Below are positions 1 through 13,900 of a stretch of DNA of 64,000 nucleotides, in pieces. Under the pieces are notes generated by a model that saw only the letters and a list, made by a program, of their open reading frames with translations, made no database searches and had not been told where the DNA came from. The stretch comes from Miscanthus floridulus. Its lineage: Eukaryota > Streptophyta > Magnoliopsida > Poales > Poaceae. The position numbers and the translations under genes are program-made. Location: contig NC_089591.1 of NCBI RefSeq assembly GCF_019320115.1, positions 19,074,502-19,138,501 of the forward strand. The letters run 5' to 3'. Positions within the stretch are counted from its first letter, which is position 1. Each line of letters opens with the position of its first letter.

Positions 1-1
1 A

Positions 2-3000
2 AGGGCACGTCCGGGATACATGCATTATACCGCTGTTGAGGAAGTGCCCGCTGGAGAAGTTGTCACGGCTGGTATGTTTCTCATCAACAAGCATCCTGCT
101 GTTGTTTTATTTGATTTGGGAGCTTCTCATTCATTTATGAGTCAAGCATTTGCATCTAGACAAGATCAAGAAATAATTGAAGTAAGCAAAGGGGGTTATA
201 ATATAAGTTCAGCAGGGGGTACTATTTCTACCAAAAAGATAGTAAAAAATGTGCTCATCTCTATACAAGGGAGGGAGTACACAATGGATTTGATAATATT
301 GCCCAGGTTATTAATAAGTGTAATCTTAGGCATGAATTGGATGAAGGATCATGGTGTTCTTATTAACACTAGCACCCATACTATTATGTTGAGAGAACCC
401 ACGGGAGGGAATGCTTTTCTAGTACCACTCTCCCGCAATTTTGAACTCCAACATTTAGCTTGTGCTATCCAAACCACCACACTTCATGATATCCTAGTGG
501 TGTGTGAGTTTCTAGATGTATTTCCAAAGGAATTACTAGGCTTACCACCTGATAGGGAGGTGGAATTTAAGATTGAGTTAGTGCCAGGTACGGCACCCAT
601 ATCAAGAAGGCCCTATAGAATGCCACCCAATGAGTTAGCGGAACTTAAGGTTCAATTACAAGATCTATTGGACAAGGGTCTTATCCAACCTAGCTCATCT
701 CCGTGGGGATGTCTAGCATTGTTTGTGAAAAAGAAGGACAAGTCACTGAGAATGTGTGTAGATTACAGACCACTCAATGCTGTGACCATCAAGAACAAAT
801 ATCCGTTGCCTCGCATCGACATCTTGTTCGATCAGCTAGCGAAGGCAAAAGTATTCTCCAAAATTGACTTGAGATCAGGCTACCATCAGATAAAGATTAG
901 ACCGGAGGACATACCTAAAACTGCTTTCTCTACTAGGTACGGCTTATACGAGTATTTGGTTATGTCTTTCAGACTAACAAATGCTCTAGCCTACTTCATG
1001 TACCTGATGAACTCGGTATTCATGCCCGAGCTCGACAAGTTCGTGGTCGTGTTTATCGATGATATATTGATTTATTTAGAAAATGAGTCAGATCATGAAG
1101 AACATCTAAGGATTGTTTTATCCAGATTGAGGGAGCATAAGCTATATGCAAAATTTAGCAAGTGTGAATTTTGGTTGAGCAAAGTACCTTTCTTAGGTCA
1201 CATCTTATCAAGAGATGGAATCTCTATAGACCCATCAAAAGTACAAGAGGTCATGGATTGGAAAGCCCCAACTTTGGTTCATGAAGTTCAGAGTTTTCTA
1301 GGGTTAGTAGGGTATTATCGTCGTTTCATTCCAGATTTCTCAAAGATAGCTAAGCCTATGACTAGACTACTTCAGAAAGATGAGAAGTACAAATGGACAC
1401 CAGAATGTGAAGCAGCTTTTCACACCCTCAGAACTCTGTTGACTACAGCACCTGTGCTAGCACAACCAGACATTAAAAAGCCTTTTGATGTATTTTGTGA
1501 TGCATCGAGAATAGGTTTGGGATGTGTGCTTATGCAAGAAGGAAGAGTTATTACATATGCTTCTCGACAATTAAGAAAGCATGAAGTCAACTACCCTACA
1601 CATGATTTAGAACTTGCAACAGTTGTTCATGCATTAAAGATATGGAGACATTATTTGTTGGGCAATGTATGTCATATATATACTGACCACAAAAGTCTCA
1701 AGTATATCTTTACCCAACCAGAGCTAAACATGAGACAATGAAGATGGTTAGAATTGATTAAGGACTACAATTTAGAAGTGGATTACCATCCGGGTAAAGC
1801 TAATGTAGTAGCAGATGCACTCAGTCGAAAGTCTCATTGCAACACTATAGAAGCATTATTGGAAGATGGATTCAACTTGTTACACCCTATGGTACTACAC
1901 AATATCATGATCAGTTGTTCACTTGAGAGCAAAATCGTAGAGCTACAGCAGGCAGATGTAGGAATAAGTCACATCAAGAGAAAAATGCAAGAGCAAGAGA
2001 CCAAGCATTTCAGATTGGACGAAAGAGGTGTATTATGGTTCAAGGACCGACTTGTGGTATCAAAAGACCGAGAGCTAAGGAATCAAATTTTAGATGAAGC
2101 TCACTCGTCCAAATTGTCTATCCATCCAGGTAGTAGTAAGATGTGTCAAGATTTGAAAACCCATTTTTGGTGGACTAAGATGAAGAAAGAGATCGCAGCC
2201 TATGTTGCTAGGTGCGATAACTGCAGTAGATTAAAAGCTGTTCATATAAAATCTGCCGGATTACTTCAGCCATTGCCTATTCCAGGTTGGAAATGGGAGG
2301 AAATCAGCATGGACTTTATCACAGGCCTTCCAATGACACCACAAGGTCACAATTCAATATGGGTTATTGTTGATCGTCTCACCAAGTTAGCACACTTTAT
2401 ACCCATGAACACACGGTATATAGTTGGGAAATACACTGAGATATATGTTTCCCAGATCGTGAGACTACATGGAGTACCCAGGACTATAATCTCAGATCGA
2501 GGACCACAATTCATAGCTCGTTTCTAGGAGCACTTACACCAAGCTTTGGGAACCAAGCTAATCAGAAGTTCGGCGTACCATCTATAAACTTTAGGACAGA
2601 CGGAGCGAGTGAACCAAATCCTAGAAGATTTGCTTAGAGCTTATGTTATATCTTCAAAAGGTTCATGGGAGAAATGGTTACCTTTAGCTGAGTTCTCCTG
2701 TAACAACAGTTATCAAGTGAGTATCAAGATGGCTCCATTTGAAGCATTGTATGTGAGAAAATGTAGAACTCCATTGAATTGGATTGAGCCCGGTGAAAGG
2801 AGATACTTTGGTATTGACTTTGTCAATGAAGCTGAAGAGCAAGTATGTGTCATCCAATAGCATATGAAGGCAGCTCAATTGAGGCAGAAGAGTTATGCTG
2901 ATAAAAGAAGGAGACCATTGACTTTTGAAGTGGGTGACTATGTATACTTGAAAGTATCACCCATGAAAGGCGTAAAGAGATTTGGGATGAAAAAGAAGCT

Positions 3001-3355
3001 TTCACCTAGATATGTGGGGCCATACAAGATTTTGGAACAGAAAGGAAATGTTGCATATAAGTTACAACTTCCACCAGAGATGAGTGTAATATTTGATGTC
3101 TTCCACGTTTCTCAGTTCAAGAAATGTCTTCGAGTACCTAAAGAAGCTATTGCACCCACCAACGTCCAGCTTCAATCGGATTTGACCTATGAAGAAAAGC
3201 CAATTTGAGTATTAGAAGAGATGGAAAGAGTAACACGGAGTAAGATTATTAAGTTCTATAAGGTGGTGTGGAACAATCATAGTGAACAAGATGCTACGCG
3301 GGAAAGAGAAGATTATTTACGAGAAGTTTATCCCGCCTTTTTCCAAGAATGGTAG
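2..3355 (+). pseudogene. Decayed gag-pol (protease-RT-RNase H-integrase-chromodomain) of TE-A
   Basis: One reading frame runs from base 2 to the stop at 3353-3355, broken by in-frame stops at 1739 (TGA), 2525 (TAG), 2584 (TAA), 2858 (TAG) and 3206 (TGA). Comparison with TE-B shows each replaces a sense codon through a C-to-T or G-to-A change. Domains in order: aspartic protease (its active site reads DLGA at about 113-124, where TE-B has DSGA), RT with the catalytic FIDD box near 1055-1070, RNase H starting DVFCDAS, integrase zinc finger (HPG, then CDNC near 2215), integrase core (MDFITG, SDRGPQF, then the E of GQTERVNQ), and a chromodomain-like tail with ATxE. It would make copy DNA and integrate it. 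It cannot be translated in full, and the protease site is damaged. Confidence 0.93.
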
Positions 3356-3385
3356 GTCTCGCAAATCTCGGGATGAGATTTTTAT

Positions 3386-3398
3386 AAGGGGGAGGGGC
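3386..3398 (+). promoter_or_regulatory. Polypurine tract of TE-A
   Basis: AAGGGGGAGGGGC lies directly before the TG that opens the 3' LTR. It is the expected primer site for plus-strand DNA synthesis. The same tract occurs at the matching place in TE-B. Confidence 0.9.
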
Positions 3399-6300
3399 TG
3401 TAACACCTTGGGTGTTAGCCTTGCATAACTTGACCTGCATAGCATGAGCATGAGCATCAAGCATTCATAAACAAGCATTTACAATTGAAACATTGGATTG
3501 AAACATCTGCAACATTTACTTGTTATCGCATGTTTCCTTGAACATATGCAACTTTTCTCATCATTTCATGTCTCCATTTGTATCTGCATATGATCATGAG
3601 TGTACACATGTACTTGGTGGATGTAAGTCACATAAACATGTAGCAACACCTAGGTTAGCAAATAGGACATTGTTCATGGTCACCGTTCATGAACCAACAC
3701 TTAAGATTTCATGTGATTACACTAAATAGCACTATGAGTGACTAATACATGAAATGATGGTATGACCTTGAAATTAGCCTAAACATGTTTAGAGTATCTT
3801 TATGAACAACTTTGATATTCATGGTTAGGGGTAAATAGGTCATTAAGCCATAGTTTGAAGTGTATCATCATTTAAATGTGACATGTTTGACCCAGTTTGA
3901 ACTAGGTGCTAGAGACCTTTCATGGAGGTGGTCACTAAAGCAAAGTTGTAGTATTTGATATAAGGAACAACTTTTATTTTTGGGTCATTAACTGATTTAG
4001 CTTCTAACATGCTTGAATTGGTCTCACAAGAATCAGCAAAATTAACATTTCAACACTTAACAAAATTTTCTAAGTCTTGGTTCACTGACCGACTGATAGG
4101 CTGACATTGGGGATGATATAACTCAGTTTTGGTTGTGAATTGGCATGAGATCCTTGAACAAGAAATGAAGCTGGTACATAGGTCTACCATTTCGATGTAG
4201 AGCGTTTGCACATTGGAGCCACGAATTAGCGGTTACATCGACTTGAAAACCCGTTGTCAGGCTGATCATCGCGCGACTGAAGAACTGATCAATGCCGTTT
4301 CAGTGGCCGACCGGTATCAGGACAGAGCCACCGCATGGAGCCAGCGGCTGGCCATGCATCATCGGTGCCCTGCCCAGCTCGGCAAAGACTGGCCAGCGCG
4401 CGCGTTAACACCCCAGCTACCGCCCGCACTCAGCCACGCTCTCTAGTTGCCTTGCCTCGGTCTCCTTCTTCACCCGCCGTAGCAGCCACAGCACCAAGAG
4501 CCTCTGCCATCGCCATCACCGGCGACAGCTCGCCCTCGCCGCTTCTCCATCGCCACAGTAGCTCCACCACCACCCCAGCGACCCATGGCATTTCCCCCAT
4601 GCCGCTGATAGCAATCGGTAAGCCACCGCACCGCACAACAGCTCACTGAAGCTCCGCCACCACCCTCTGTCGTCGTGGTCCCACCTAACCCGACCACTGC
4701 AGGCCACAAGAGCATGCGCAATAGGTTCCTTGTAGTCCAGCGATGCTCGTCTGAGCTTTAGTAGGGGCCACTGAGGTAGTCACCGGCGTACCGCCATCGT
4801 CCCGCCTATCCGAGCCGCCATGGCCGCCGCCGTCATCACTAGCGTCGACGATAGGGCCGGCCAAGTAGTGCAAATGATGCACCTGGTCGAGTAGGTCGTA
4901 CCGTGAAGATGTCACCATCGGCAACCTCGCCATCGGCGAGCTTTGGCCACGCTAGCAGCGTACAGTGCCGCCACTCTGCTTCTGAGTCAATGACGCATGG
5001 GGTCCTCTATCAGCGGGTCCCACCGGTCAGCGACAGCAATGTTGAGGGATAGTTCATTTGATTCTAGATTTTGTATTGTTTTGTAATATTTGTATCTCCA
5101 ATTTTGTAGCTTCAAAAATTGTGAAATAAAATTGGTAGTGTTCCTTAGGAAGTGTAGTATTTAGGAAAAATATGATCTTGACACTTACAGTATAAATTTT
5201 GGAAGATTTAAATGGAGATTTGAAATGTGTTTTTGAATGCATGCAAATTTGTTTATTTTATATCTAGAGTTCCTGTGCTCCAAAAATTATGAAATTTTTG
5301 TGGTAAGCTATTCTTGTCATGTATGAGCTCTGGTAAAAATTTCAGGGTCAGTGCATGAGTAGATTTGTAGTTATAAATTTTCCTTTAATAATTAGGAGAT
5401 CCTTGTATGACTTTTTATAAATTATTTAGGAATCCAATATTCATGAAATTTGTTGGAGGTTATCCTAGTACCATAAGGATGATAAGAAAAATAGGAAATC
5501 TATTGCTTGACACTTTTCACTAGGGTTTTCTATTTATGCTATTTTAAGCCTTTATGCTTTGTCTTTTTTGTATAGAGTGTTTTACTGAATAAAATGGCAT
5601 GAAACTTTTACAGTAGTCTTTTGGTAGCATTAGTAAGGCACTGTAAATTGTTAAGAATTTATGATGCACATTTGATATATATTTATTATTTAACCTATGT
5701 ATCTAAATAAAATAATAAAGGCATATAAAGAAATAGTTTGGGCTTCACCATTATATTTTCTTGAATGTATTTGGTATGCTTAAACTGTTGGTAGACTTTG
5801 TGTTGTAAAACTTTGAATGATTACATGAAGTAGAAGTATTATTACTTTGTAATGTGAATTGGAAGAATTCCGGACAGATTCTGGAGTTTGATAAGTTGCA
5901 TGATAAAAATGATGATTACTGTAAAAATAGTTAATAACAAAGTTATAGATAACTTCATCATATGTCTTGTGTTCAAATTTCAGGACCATAGGTCAAATGG
6001 TTTAGGAATTACAGCTGTTTAAAGTTAGCTTTTCCGATTTTGCTTGCTCTCTGGAATTTCTGGACAGCACTGATATGATTGTCTGTTTTGCCTAAGATAA
6101 GTTGTGAATTAGCTTTTATGAATTAAATAAGAGTTGTAGGTGATTTTATAACCTTTCTAGAAAGTCCAGGATCACTACATTTGGATAATTAGAACTCCAG
6201 TTATGAGTAAAACAAGTAGCTGCTGTTTGTGAAATAGTTGATGAATTGTTGAAGTAGTTAATTGCATAATCAAGAAGAGATATGCACCTACTCAGTAGAA

Positions 6301-7990
6301 CATAATGTACTTGTTAACATATATGCATTCGCAATATCTTATGCCATATTCATGCATCTAGGATCAGAGGAAGAAATAACGTTGCTGGAATTCGACGAGA
6401 TAGAGGAAGGGGACCGGCAGGAGGATCCTCAAGTCGCAGCTCCCGAAGGCGTGGAGCAGAATCCTAAAGAGCTTCCGGAGTGTCCTGACCACCGCCCCAC
6501 TTTGTTTCTGCGAGGCAAGCCCGGAGCATTCTAAGTCTCCCAGTAATTTATGAATGATTACTTAAGTACTTATGATTGATGCATTAGGTTATAAGAGTTG
6601 AATGGAACCACTTGATGCATATAAATTCCTTCTCCAAATATTACACCTTTAACCGGTATAGGTCTAGGATCGAACATATGCTTAGCCATGCTTAGACCGG
6701 TAGAAGTCAGGTGATGTCCTATCACCTGCGAGATATAGGTGGATACCGGAGCACGGTTGGCTATATTTGCTATCGTGGAACAGAACAATAGGGTAAAAGA
6801 AAATCGAGGCCGGGTGGAGTCTATGCGTAGGTCGACTCATGTGATTCCGTCTGAGCTGATTAAGGACCGTACCATTGTTGGCGCTTCTAACAAGATTGAA
6901 TGCATTCCTATCACTTAGCTGGCCGGATAACTCATTCTGACCGTGAAGCCAAGTAGCTCAACTCAGGCCAAGACCCGTTCTGTTGTGCGCTCCTTGCGGG
7001 GGGCGATCAGACTGAGCCCAAGGGCAGGCTAGGCCTGAACGTCCTGGCATCTAGTGTCCCAGATTGTGCGGCATGGTACATACCCACGAAATGTGGACCT
7101 AAGTTGTACCAAAGGTGACCTAAGGCTACCTTCGCGCGGTATGCCTGGGTTTGTGTTAGGAATAAATTCCCAGCTAGTTGAAATCGATTCGAATCGCCGT
7201 CTCTCTCGGATAGTGAGAAACTTGGCTAGTCCCAACATCGTAGTAACTGTGTTATGGAACATGATGGTTCGAATGAATATGGAATTATAATACCTGCTAT
7301 GGTTACTATTGTATGCTTTTAAATTGAGATACCACATGTTTGGCATAGGATAGCTGCTAATCTAGAGATGGATAGTTATAATTAACTTGATAAATGAATC
7401 ATAATTGTACAACTAAGTCAATTGCTTTTATGCAAAATGTTGTCAAGCTATCTCCACTTATACAGCCTTGCATAATCCTTGGAGTCGATTTATTTCTGGT
7501 TTATGACGGGTAAGTCTAGCTAAGTACCTTCTCGTACTTAGGGTTTTATTTTCCCATTGTTGCAGATGGCACTATGTATCATGGTTATTGCAAGAGTTAT
7601 TTCTATCCCGTTGTGGATGAGGAGTAAGCCTTGGGCAGGCTTCTTTATTAATCCCTATCTTTGCTTTTGTGGACCATGATCCTACTTGGCACTGTATCAA
7701 ACTATGTTGGAAACTTTATTTTTGAACTTAATTGCTTCCGCTTTATCTATCAAACTCGGTTTGTAATAACTTTTATTCGTACTCTGATGATGAAAATGTA
7801 TCTATGAACTTTATGTAATATATGGCATGTATGTTGAATCATGTACGGTCTTGGTTGTTGTAATCATTTATCGAGACCCGTCGTGGTACTCGACGGACTA
7901 CCAGGTTTATATGGATTCAAGTATGACCGTGCGACCGCTTGCGGGCTGCCATCGTACTTATACTCTTATAAATTGGTCGGTTCTGTGACA
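3399..7990 (+). repeat. 3' LTR of TE-A, about 4.6 kb
   Basis: It starts TGTAACACC and ends GGTTCTGTGACA, so it has the TG...CA ends of an LTR, and it matches the two TE-B LTRs in reverse orientation from end to end with many differences. It holds a GC-rich block (about 4200-5040), an AT-rich block (5040-6250), a short acidic frame (6352-6534) and a conserved terminal part (6600-7990). The bases after it, TGCTC, are the candidate target duplication, but the other end is outside the window. Apart from the acidic frame, no gene is supported in it. Confidence 0.9.
6352..6534 (+). CDS. Small acidic frame inside TE-A LTR, 60 aa, function unknown
   Basis: It starts at the ATG of MHLGSEEEITLLEF and ends KPGAF. 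It is rich in Glu, Asp and Pro. The frame is kept in both TE-B LTRs (48961-48737 and 59839-59615) over about 54 codons, with substitutions but no frameshift, although the surrounding LTR sequences differ more. I recognise no domain. It could be a real short protein, part of a spliced leader exon, or an old frame kept by chance. There is no direct evidence that it is translated. Confidence 0.35.
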   Translation: MHLGSEEEITLLEFDEIEEGDRQEDPQVAAPEGVEQNPKELPECPDHRPTLFLRGKPGAF

Positions 7991-10900
7991 TGCTCCCAAA
8001 TGATTCTCTCAGATCGCTCAATGTGCATAGTTCCTCAGCAAGACATTGTTTTGCCTCTATTTACCCTACTTCTAAAAAGTTTATGTGGAGTTTGGGTAGG
8101 GACAAAGTATGTAGCATACTTATCTTGCGTATCATAAAGTCAAACCCTGGATCCAAGGAGAGAAGTGTCATACTCTTAGATCAAGATGTGCATGTGTGTG
8201 GAATATTTAGTGGCTAACCTAATTCTACTATGCTCTCTGAAATATATTTCTCTCTTGTGGAATATTTTTTGCGAGAACATGGGTTATCTCTATTCTCATT
8301 TCTTTTTCTTTTTCTCCTTTTTTTACTTTGGACCTCTTTTATGTCCATCTTTTATATTTTTGAATAACCCATGTCTCTTTTTACAACAACTTTTGAGAGA
8401 AATATTATCAAGAACTTGGAGCATTTATTCTGATAAAACCTAGCAAACATATTTTTGTCTTCTCCCAGTGTAGGAGCAGAATATTTTGAGGTGGATGAAA
8501 AACATGTTTTTTGCGTACTTCTAGTATAGAAGCAGCACATATATGTGGCATGTATGTGATTTTGATCTTGGAAGCATGATAAATCTCTCAACAAGGGTCA
8601 ATAAGACTTGACAAAACTCAACAAAGAGCAAGCAACTTATGTGAAATGTTTTTAATGAGACTAATATATGGCTCTGGTAGGAAATTCAACATCATTGAGG
8701 AGACAAGCTATTGATTTTGAATTTTTGTAAGAAAATTTCCCAAGTACTTTGCAAAAAGAAGCAAGGTTTCTTTCATCATACCATATCTCATTCATCAACT
8801 ACTTAGATAGCATGCTTTCCTTATGATAGATTGTTCACAAGTGATAGGAAAAGTAGGAAATAAAGAATATGCGTGCCTCCGCTTTGAACCGATCAATGCC
8901 TTTGCTCGGACTTTCTCCCAGTATGCATATATCAGCCAGACTTCATCGGCCTTATGATCTCTGCGTTCCCAATCAAACATATGATATGGCATGACCACAT
9001 GTAATTCCAAGATTTGATTCATCCTTTTTGTGCCCACATACATCATGTATATATATGCAAGGAAATCTAACTAGCATGCACTACATAAAGGGCTCTATCG
9101 GCTTGATGCCTTGATCTTCCAATTCTGAGCCGATTGTGAGCAATCTTTCATTTACTGCTTCTGACCTTTAATAAGGTGATTGTCAGTTTTAGAAGTCCTG
9201 CAATTAGATCAAGTTGAGAACACAGAGAGAGAGAGAGCACTGCGAAAAATTCACTTGTCGAAGCCACAAACTACAACAAAGGTAAGGCTGGCCAAGAGGC
9301 TTCCTGCATTGGCCGCTGAGCGCGCTATAGGTGCATCATGGTAGTGCAGATGCCTTTGTTGTCATCAGACATGTCCTCGCCAAGCATGAGCTTAGAGACC
9401 CTATTTTTCGCCAGCTCCTATCTTGTCGCTAATGGAGCAGCGATCGATCATGTTGACAAGGGGCTTCATGCTGAGCCATCTGAAGGGCACGACGGTAAAT
9501 GCCGAGGATTGGTCGATGAGTTTGGCCATTATGGTGGTCAACTCAAATGGTCTGCTGATGTCGATGATGCTGCACTACTTTGAGAAGGACATGGATGCAT
9601 CAGACATGGCATAGCTAAGGTCACTCGCCACATCGACAAGACTCTGTGTGGACAACAATGAGCAGCCTTGTTTGCCAGCATCACTTCCTTGTCATCGCCA
9701 TCACTCTTCCATGTCCTTTGCTCATCCATTGGCTATGCCTCCACGAGAGAATGTAGTCGACATAGAGGATGAGGTTCATAGCCTTGTTTGTCAGCATCAC
9801 TTCCTTGTCATCGCCTTCAGCCACGAGTTCCTTGACCTTGCCCCATGGTAGCTTGTTGTGGCTGCCATTAGTCTTACACTGCCATAATAGCAACACGTGG
9901 CCTAGAGTTGCAAACACAAGGTTCACCATTGGCTCTTTTTGCATCCGAAGCTAACGTCTCAAAAGCTCCACTACACTACAATACTTGGAGTCGATGTCTT
10001 TGATGACTTGGACTATTGGCTATATTTGGAAGCATGAACATTGGCTTTTTCCTCAATTGCATATGTGATGGTTCTTGGTTGCTTCCTATGTACACCCTTT
10101 TCATGTTGCTGGATCTTTTCTCCTCCGTGCTAGGCCTCCAACCTTTCTTTTTGGCATGCGGCAATATAAGTCATCCTGGGTAGACTTCCAGTAGCTTGCA
10201 ACAACCAAGCAGACGACTCTTTTGATCTTCTCTCAGTAATATATAGTGCCACACGTAGAAGAGCGCTCAACAGAGGCACGTAGCAAATATGAGGTGTTCA
10301 CTTTTGCATCTTATTTAATAATAATTCCTGGCTCAAGATAAATCCCTCTTCACCATAAATTTGAGAACCGAGAATATTTAGCGCTTCAAAATTATTCAGC
10401 CGATGGTCCTCTATCGATTGTTAGGTTGCCAGCTTTTTCGTGTTTCTAACGCAACCTCTCATGATGGTTTTTTCTCTTATTGAAGAATATATTACTATAT
10501 TGCCCTCCATTTAGAACAAGCCTTTCGAGCTTATCATTTTCACTTCCATCTTCAGATTGAGCTTTGTATGCTTTGCTGCGGTAGAGCTGGCCATGTCGCG
10601 TCTGCCAGGCCGGATCACTTCATCACCTAACATATCAGCTAAAGTGGAACCTGAGCCAATACTGGCCCCCTAGCTGATCTCTGTATATCTGTACTTGGAG
10701 CCGATGGGGGTGAGCAGCCAATGGAGGTGAATAGCCTGATGAATTTCAATGTGATGCACCTAGACTCTTGATTCTTGGCTGCTCATAGTAAAAGAGCCCT
10801 CATCGGCTTTTACTGACATGTGTGCCAGCAGCTGTCATAAGTTGAAGTTTTTGAGCTTGATGATGGATTTGATGTGGCCCTTGAATGTGTGCTCCTCCCT

Positions 10901-13900
10901 ATACCTAACTACCTCGGCATACTTTGTGACCCCCTCGACGAGCTCTGACAGTTTGTAGCAGTCCTGTTTGTCATCGCCGAAGAAGTCAGGATTGGCGGTA
11001 GCCTGGTTGAGGTCGTGCAACATCCTCTGCACCGCGCCAGCGCTTCTCGTTCACCCTCACCATAGTTAGCGAACATGGTACTCAAGATCATGCTCAACCT
11101 AAATTCTTCATATGATGTTCGATGCACTCAGGGCCATATTCATCGCATCGTCCATCGTGATGTCGATGTACATCTTAGTCAGTGCTGACATGTTGTTCAC
11201 ACCATCGTCGGCATGCCATAGATGTGTCTAGCCTCCTCATGATCTTGTACCTATGCTCTTGGAACATCTTGGTAGATCCATCCATCTTGTCGATCTGACC
11301 GTCCATTGCCAGAGGACGGGTACATGTTGCTGCCCATGCCAAGGCACCGCATTGTCCCCTTGTCGATATCCAGCTAGTCACCAGTGATTACCTTCACATT
11401 CTTGCCTAGGTGGAACGTGCACCGGATAATCTCCATTTTATTGTGTTACAGTCGACAGGAGGCCAATGAACTGCCATGGTTTGTCAGTGCTTTCCTTTTC
11501 TTAGGGACCTATTGGTATGATATGCCCGGAGAGCAAAAGTTGCAATCGGCATAGCTGTCGATCAGCGCATGGATCTTTTTCTCGGCACTCTTGCTCATTC
11601 GGCATAGCTGATGATCTGCTCAGAGTCCACATCATCTTCCTTTCAAACTTGTTCTTCATTACATGACCATGCTCTATTGGCTATTAGCTTATCAATAAAA
11701 TAACTCCATTCAACTAATGCTCCATCGGCTATTTAGTTTTTATAGCCGATGAGCTATACTTATGCAAGCTGATAAGCAACCTAGAGGCAACAATCTTTGA
11801 ATAAAAAATAACTGATGCAACAATATTTCTAAAAGCCAATGTCCAATTGACTTGCTGATCATCTTGATGTAATAAAATATTTCAATATACTTTCAACCAT
11901 CGATATCGGCTATCTTCACATACTCATCAATTGGTTCTAACTGAGTCAATAATTGTCATCGACTGTCAGTCTTTATCGGCTTCATGTTCTGACTTTGCCG
12001 TTCGGCTAGTGATTGTCTTGCATATATGATATATAAATATTTCCCTTTTGTTTTCCTCTCATAAACAACTAGGCTAGCAAGACACACAAAAGTGCCAATA
12101 AAATTGGAGTATCAAACCCAAGATGGATTTGATCACTGGGTTCATAAATGATTGACTGGACTTTATTGGCTCCATCTAGCCAATCAACTATAGACGTATA
12201 CCCATATCCTTCTTGGAATCCCCATGCATGACACGCATGTATACACTTAATGGACTTGGCTTCCTTGTTTCCATCATATGTCTCCAATTGGATTCCAAGA
12301 TGCTTGCAAGCCGTCTTCCACACGCATAAGATAGCATTGTATATACCAACTTCCAATGATGATTGTCTGGATTCCATCAGCTTTGAACAATCCTTGCTGA
12401 TCACCTTCTGTTGGCGTCATCAGCCCGAATACTTGATTTTCAGTTAAGTAACTATTTCTTGAGCTGATGACAACATCTACAGCTTGATCAAATAGCCGAT
12501 ACGTTACACCTTTGAATATAGGTAGGTCCCACCTCTACTCTATGCTTCAATCGGATACTACTGTCAAGCACCAAGCTTCAGACTCCAAGCATCAACGTGG
12601 CCATGTGCAAATGTGTGGCATTTGGACTTTATCTCTTTTACTTTTTAAATAATCTCACATGCAACTACGTAACTGGTAGGCAAAGTCAATTCTTCTTCAA
12701 CTTCCTTCGTATGTGAATTCTAGCTTGCCTTAGAATAGTGCCAAATACTTTTCAATATTGGAGCTGATCCCTGACTTCTCAAACGATTGTGATTCCACCG
12801 TGAACAAGCTTAGGTAATAAACTGATAGAATATGCTTAACCAGAGCAAAAATCCATCCATTGGCTATCCTTTGTTATTACCTCCATCGGCTATTTATCAT
12901 ATCAAGAAACAATAGCCGATGAAAGAATTCAAGATATAACAAAAAGCTGCATTGATATTCATTGAGGGCTACCCGCTCTAAATTATAAATGCTCATAGCC
13001 AATAAGGTCATCTCATGATAGCTTCTCAAAGTACTACCACCAACTTTCCAAAAATAGAATCTTGCAACTTCTACTGCTAGGAATTCTATTAATAGCAGCC
13101 CTGGCAATATATTTCCAGAAGACATTGGTTAATATTTTTACATGATTGATCACATTGGTTGTGCATACGCCAAACTGTAAATAGCCGATGCATTGATATT
13201 AGCTGGCATCTCTTTAGACCACCTTTGTAGAAGTATCGGCTGCCTAGATGACTGTTGTGGACTTCTGCTACCGATATTCTCCAAGCCGATATCCCTCTTC
13301 GGGTTTTTAAGAGGAATCTGATTGCTCCACTGTATCGACTAACACGCTCTCTACTTAGCCGATACTTTTGAATATGGCCTAGGATGGCTTTTTGTCATCC
13401 AGTGCCTGCTGCACAGTGAGACCCTCTAGCTTGTTCTTCGAGGTGTGTTTTGATGATGATATACTTGTGTGGTCACCGTACTTCCTCAGGCCAAGACTAC
13501 TTCTAAAATCTAAATCCCTTGCTAGTTTCTTCTGAAATTAAGCTAATAGCATATTCTTCTCTTGAACAGCCGATTCCTTATACCAAAATTATAATAATCA
13601 TTAATCTCATCTTTGGACCTGCCCCTGGATCCTTATCAAGCTGATGAAGCAACTTGGAGTCATTCGCCAAGAAATTTATTGGCTATTGCAATATAGAAAT
13701 TGGCTCTTCGAAGCTGCATCGGCTTAGCGAACAAGACTTTGGACCCTAGCCAATTCCACTTTCAGACAAACAATCTCCATCGGCAAGCCTCCATAAATAT
13801 CACTTTTATACTGCTTGCCCAATGAAAAATTCCATCTAAGAGTTTCTCCAACATGTGGTTGAGCACACCATATCTGATTTGATATATATGACCAATATAG

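Larger units (their letters stand above)
1..7990 (+). mobile_element. TE-A: Ty3/gypsy chromovirus-like LTR retrotransposon, 5' part outside window
   Basis: The window opens at the gag/protease border of a Ty3/gypsy element and runs through protease, RT, RNase H, integrase and a chromodomain-like tail, a polypurine tract and the whole 3' LTR. The order protease-RT-RNase H-integrase is that of Ty3/gypsy. The RT style and the integrase tail suggest the Tekay/Del clade; that clade call is inferred. The protein is nearly the same as that of TE-B at 47303-62562, which lies in the opposite orientation. The 5' LTR and gag lie before the window, so no target duplication can be checked. Confidence 0.9.

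Noticed and set aside
4213..4649. Host gene exon in the TE-A LTR
   Set aside because: Frames of 77-104 codons in GC-rich LTR sequence, not kept in TE-B LTRs and without splice signals.
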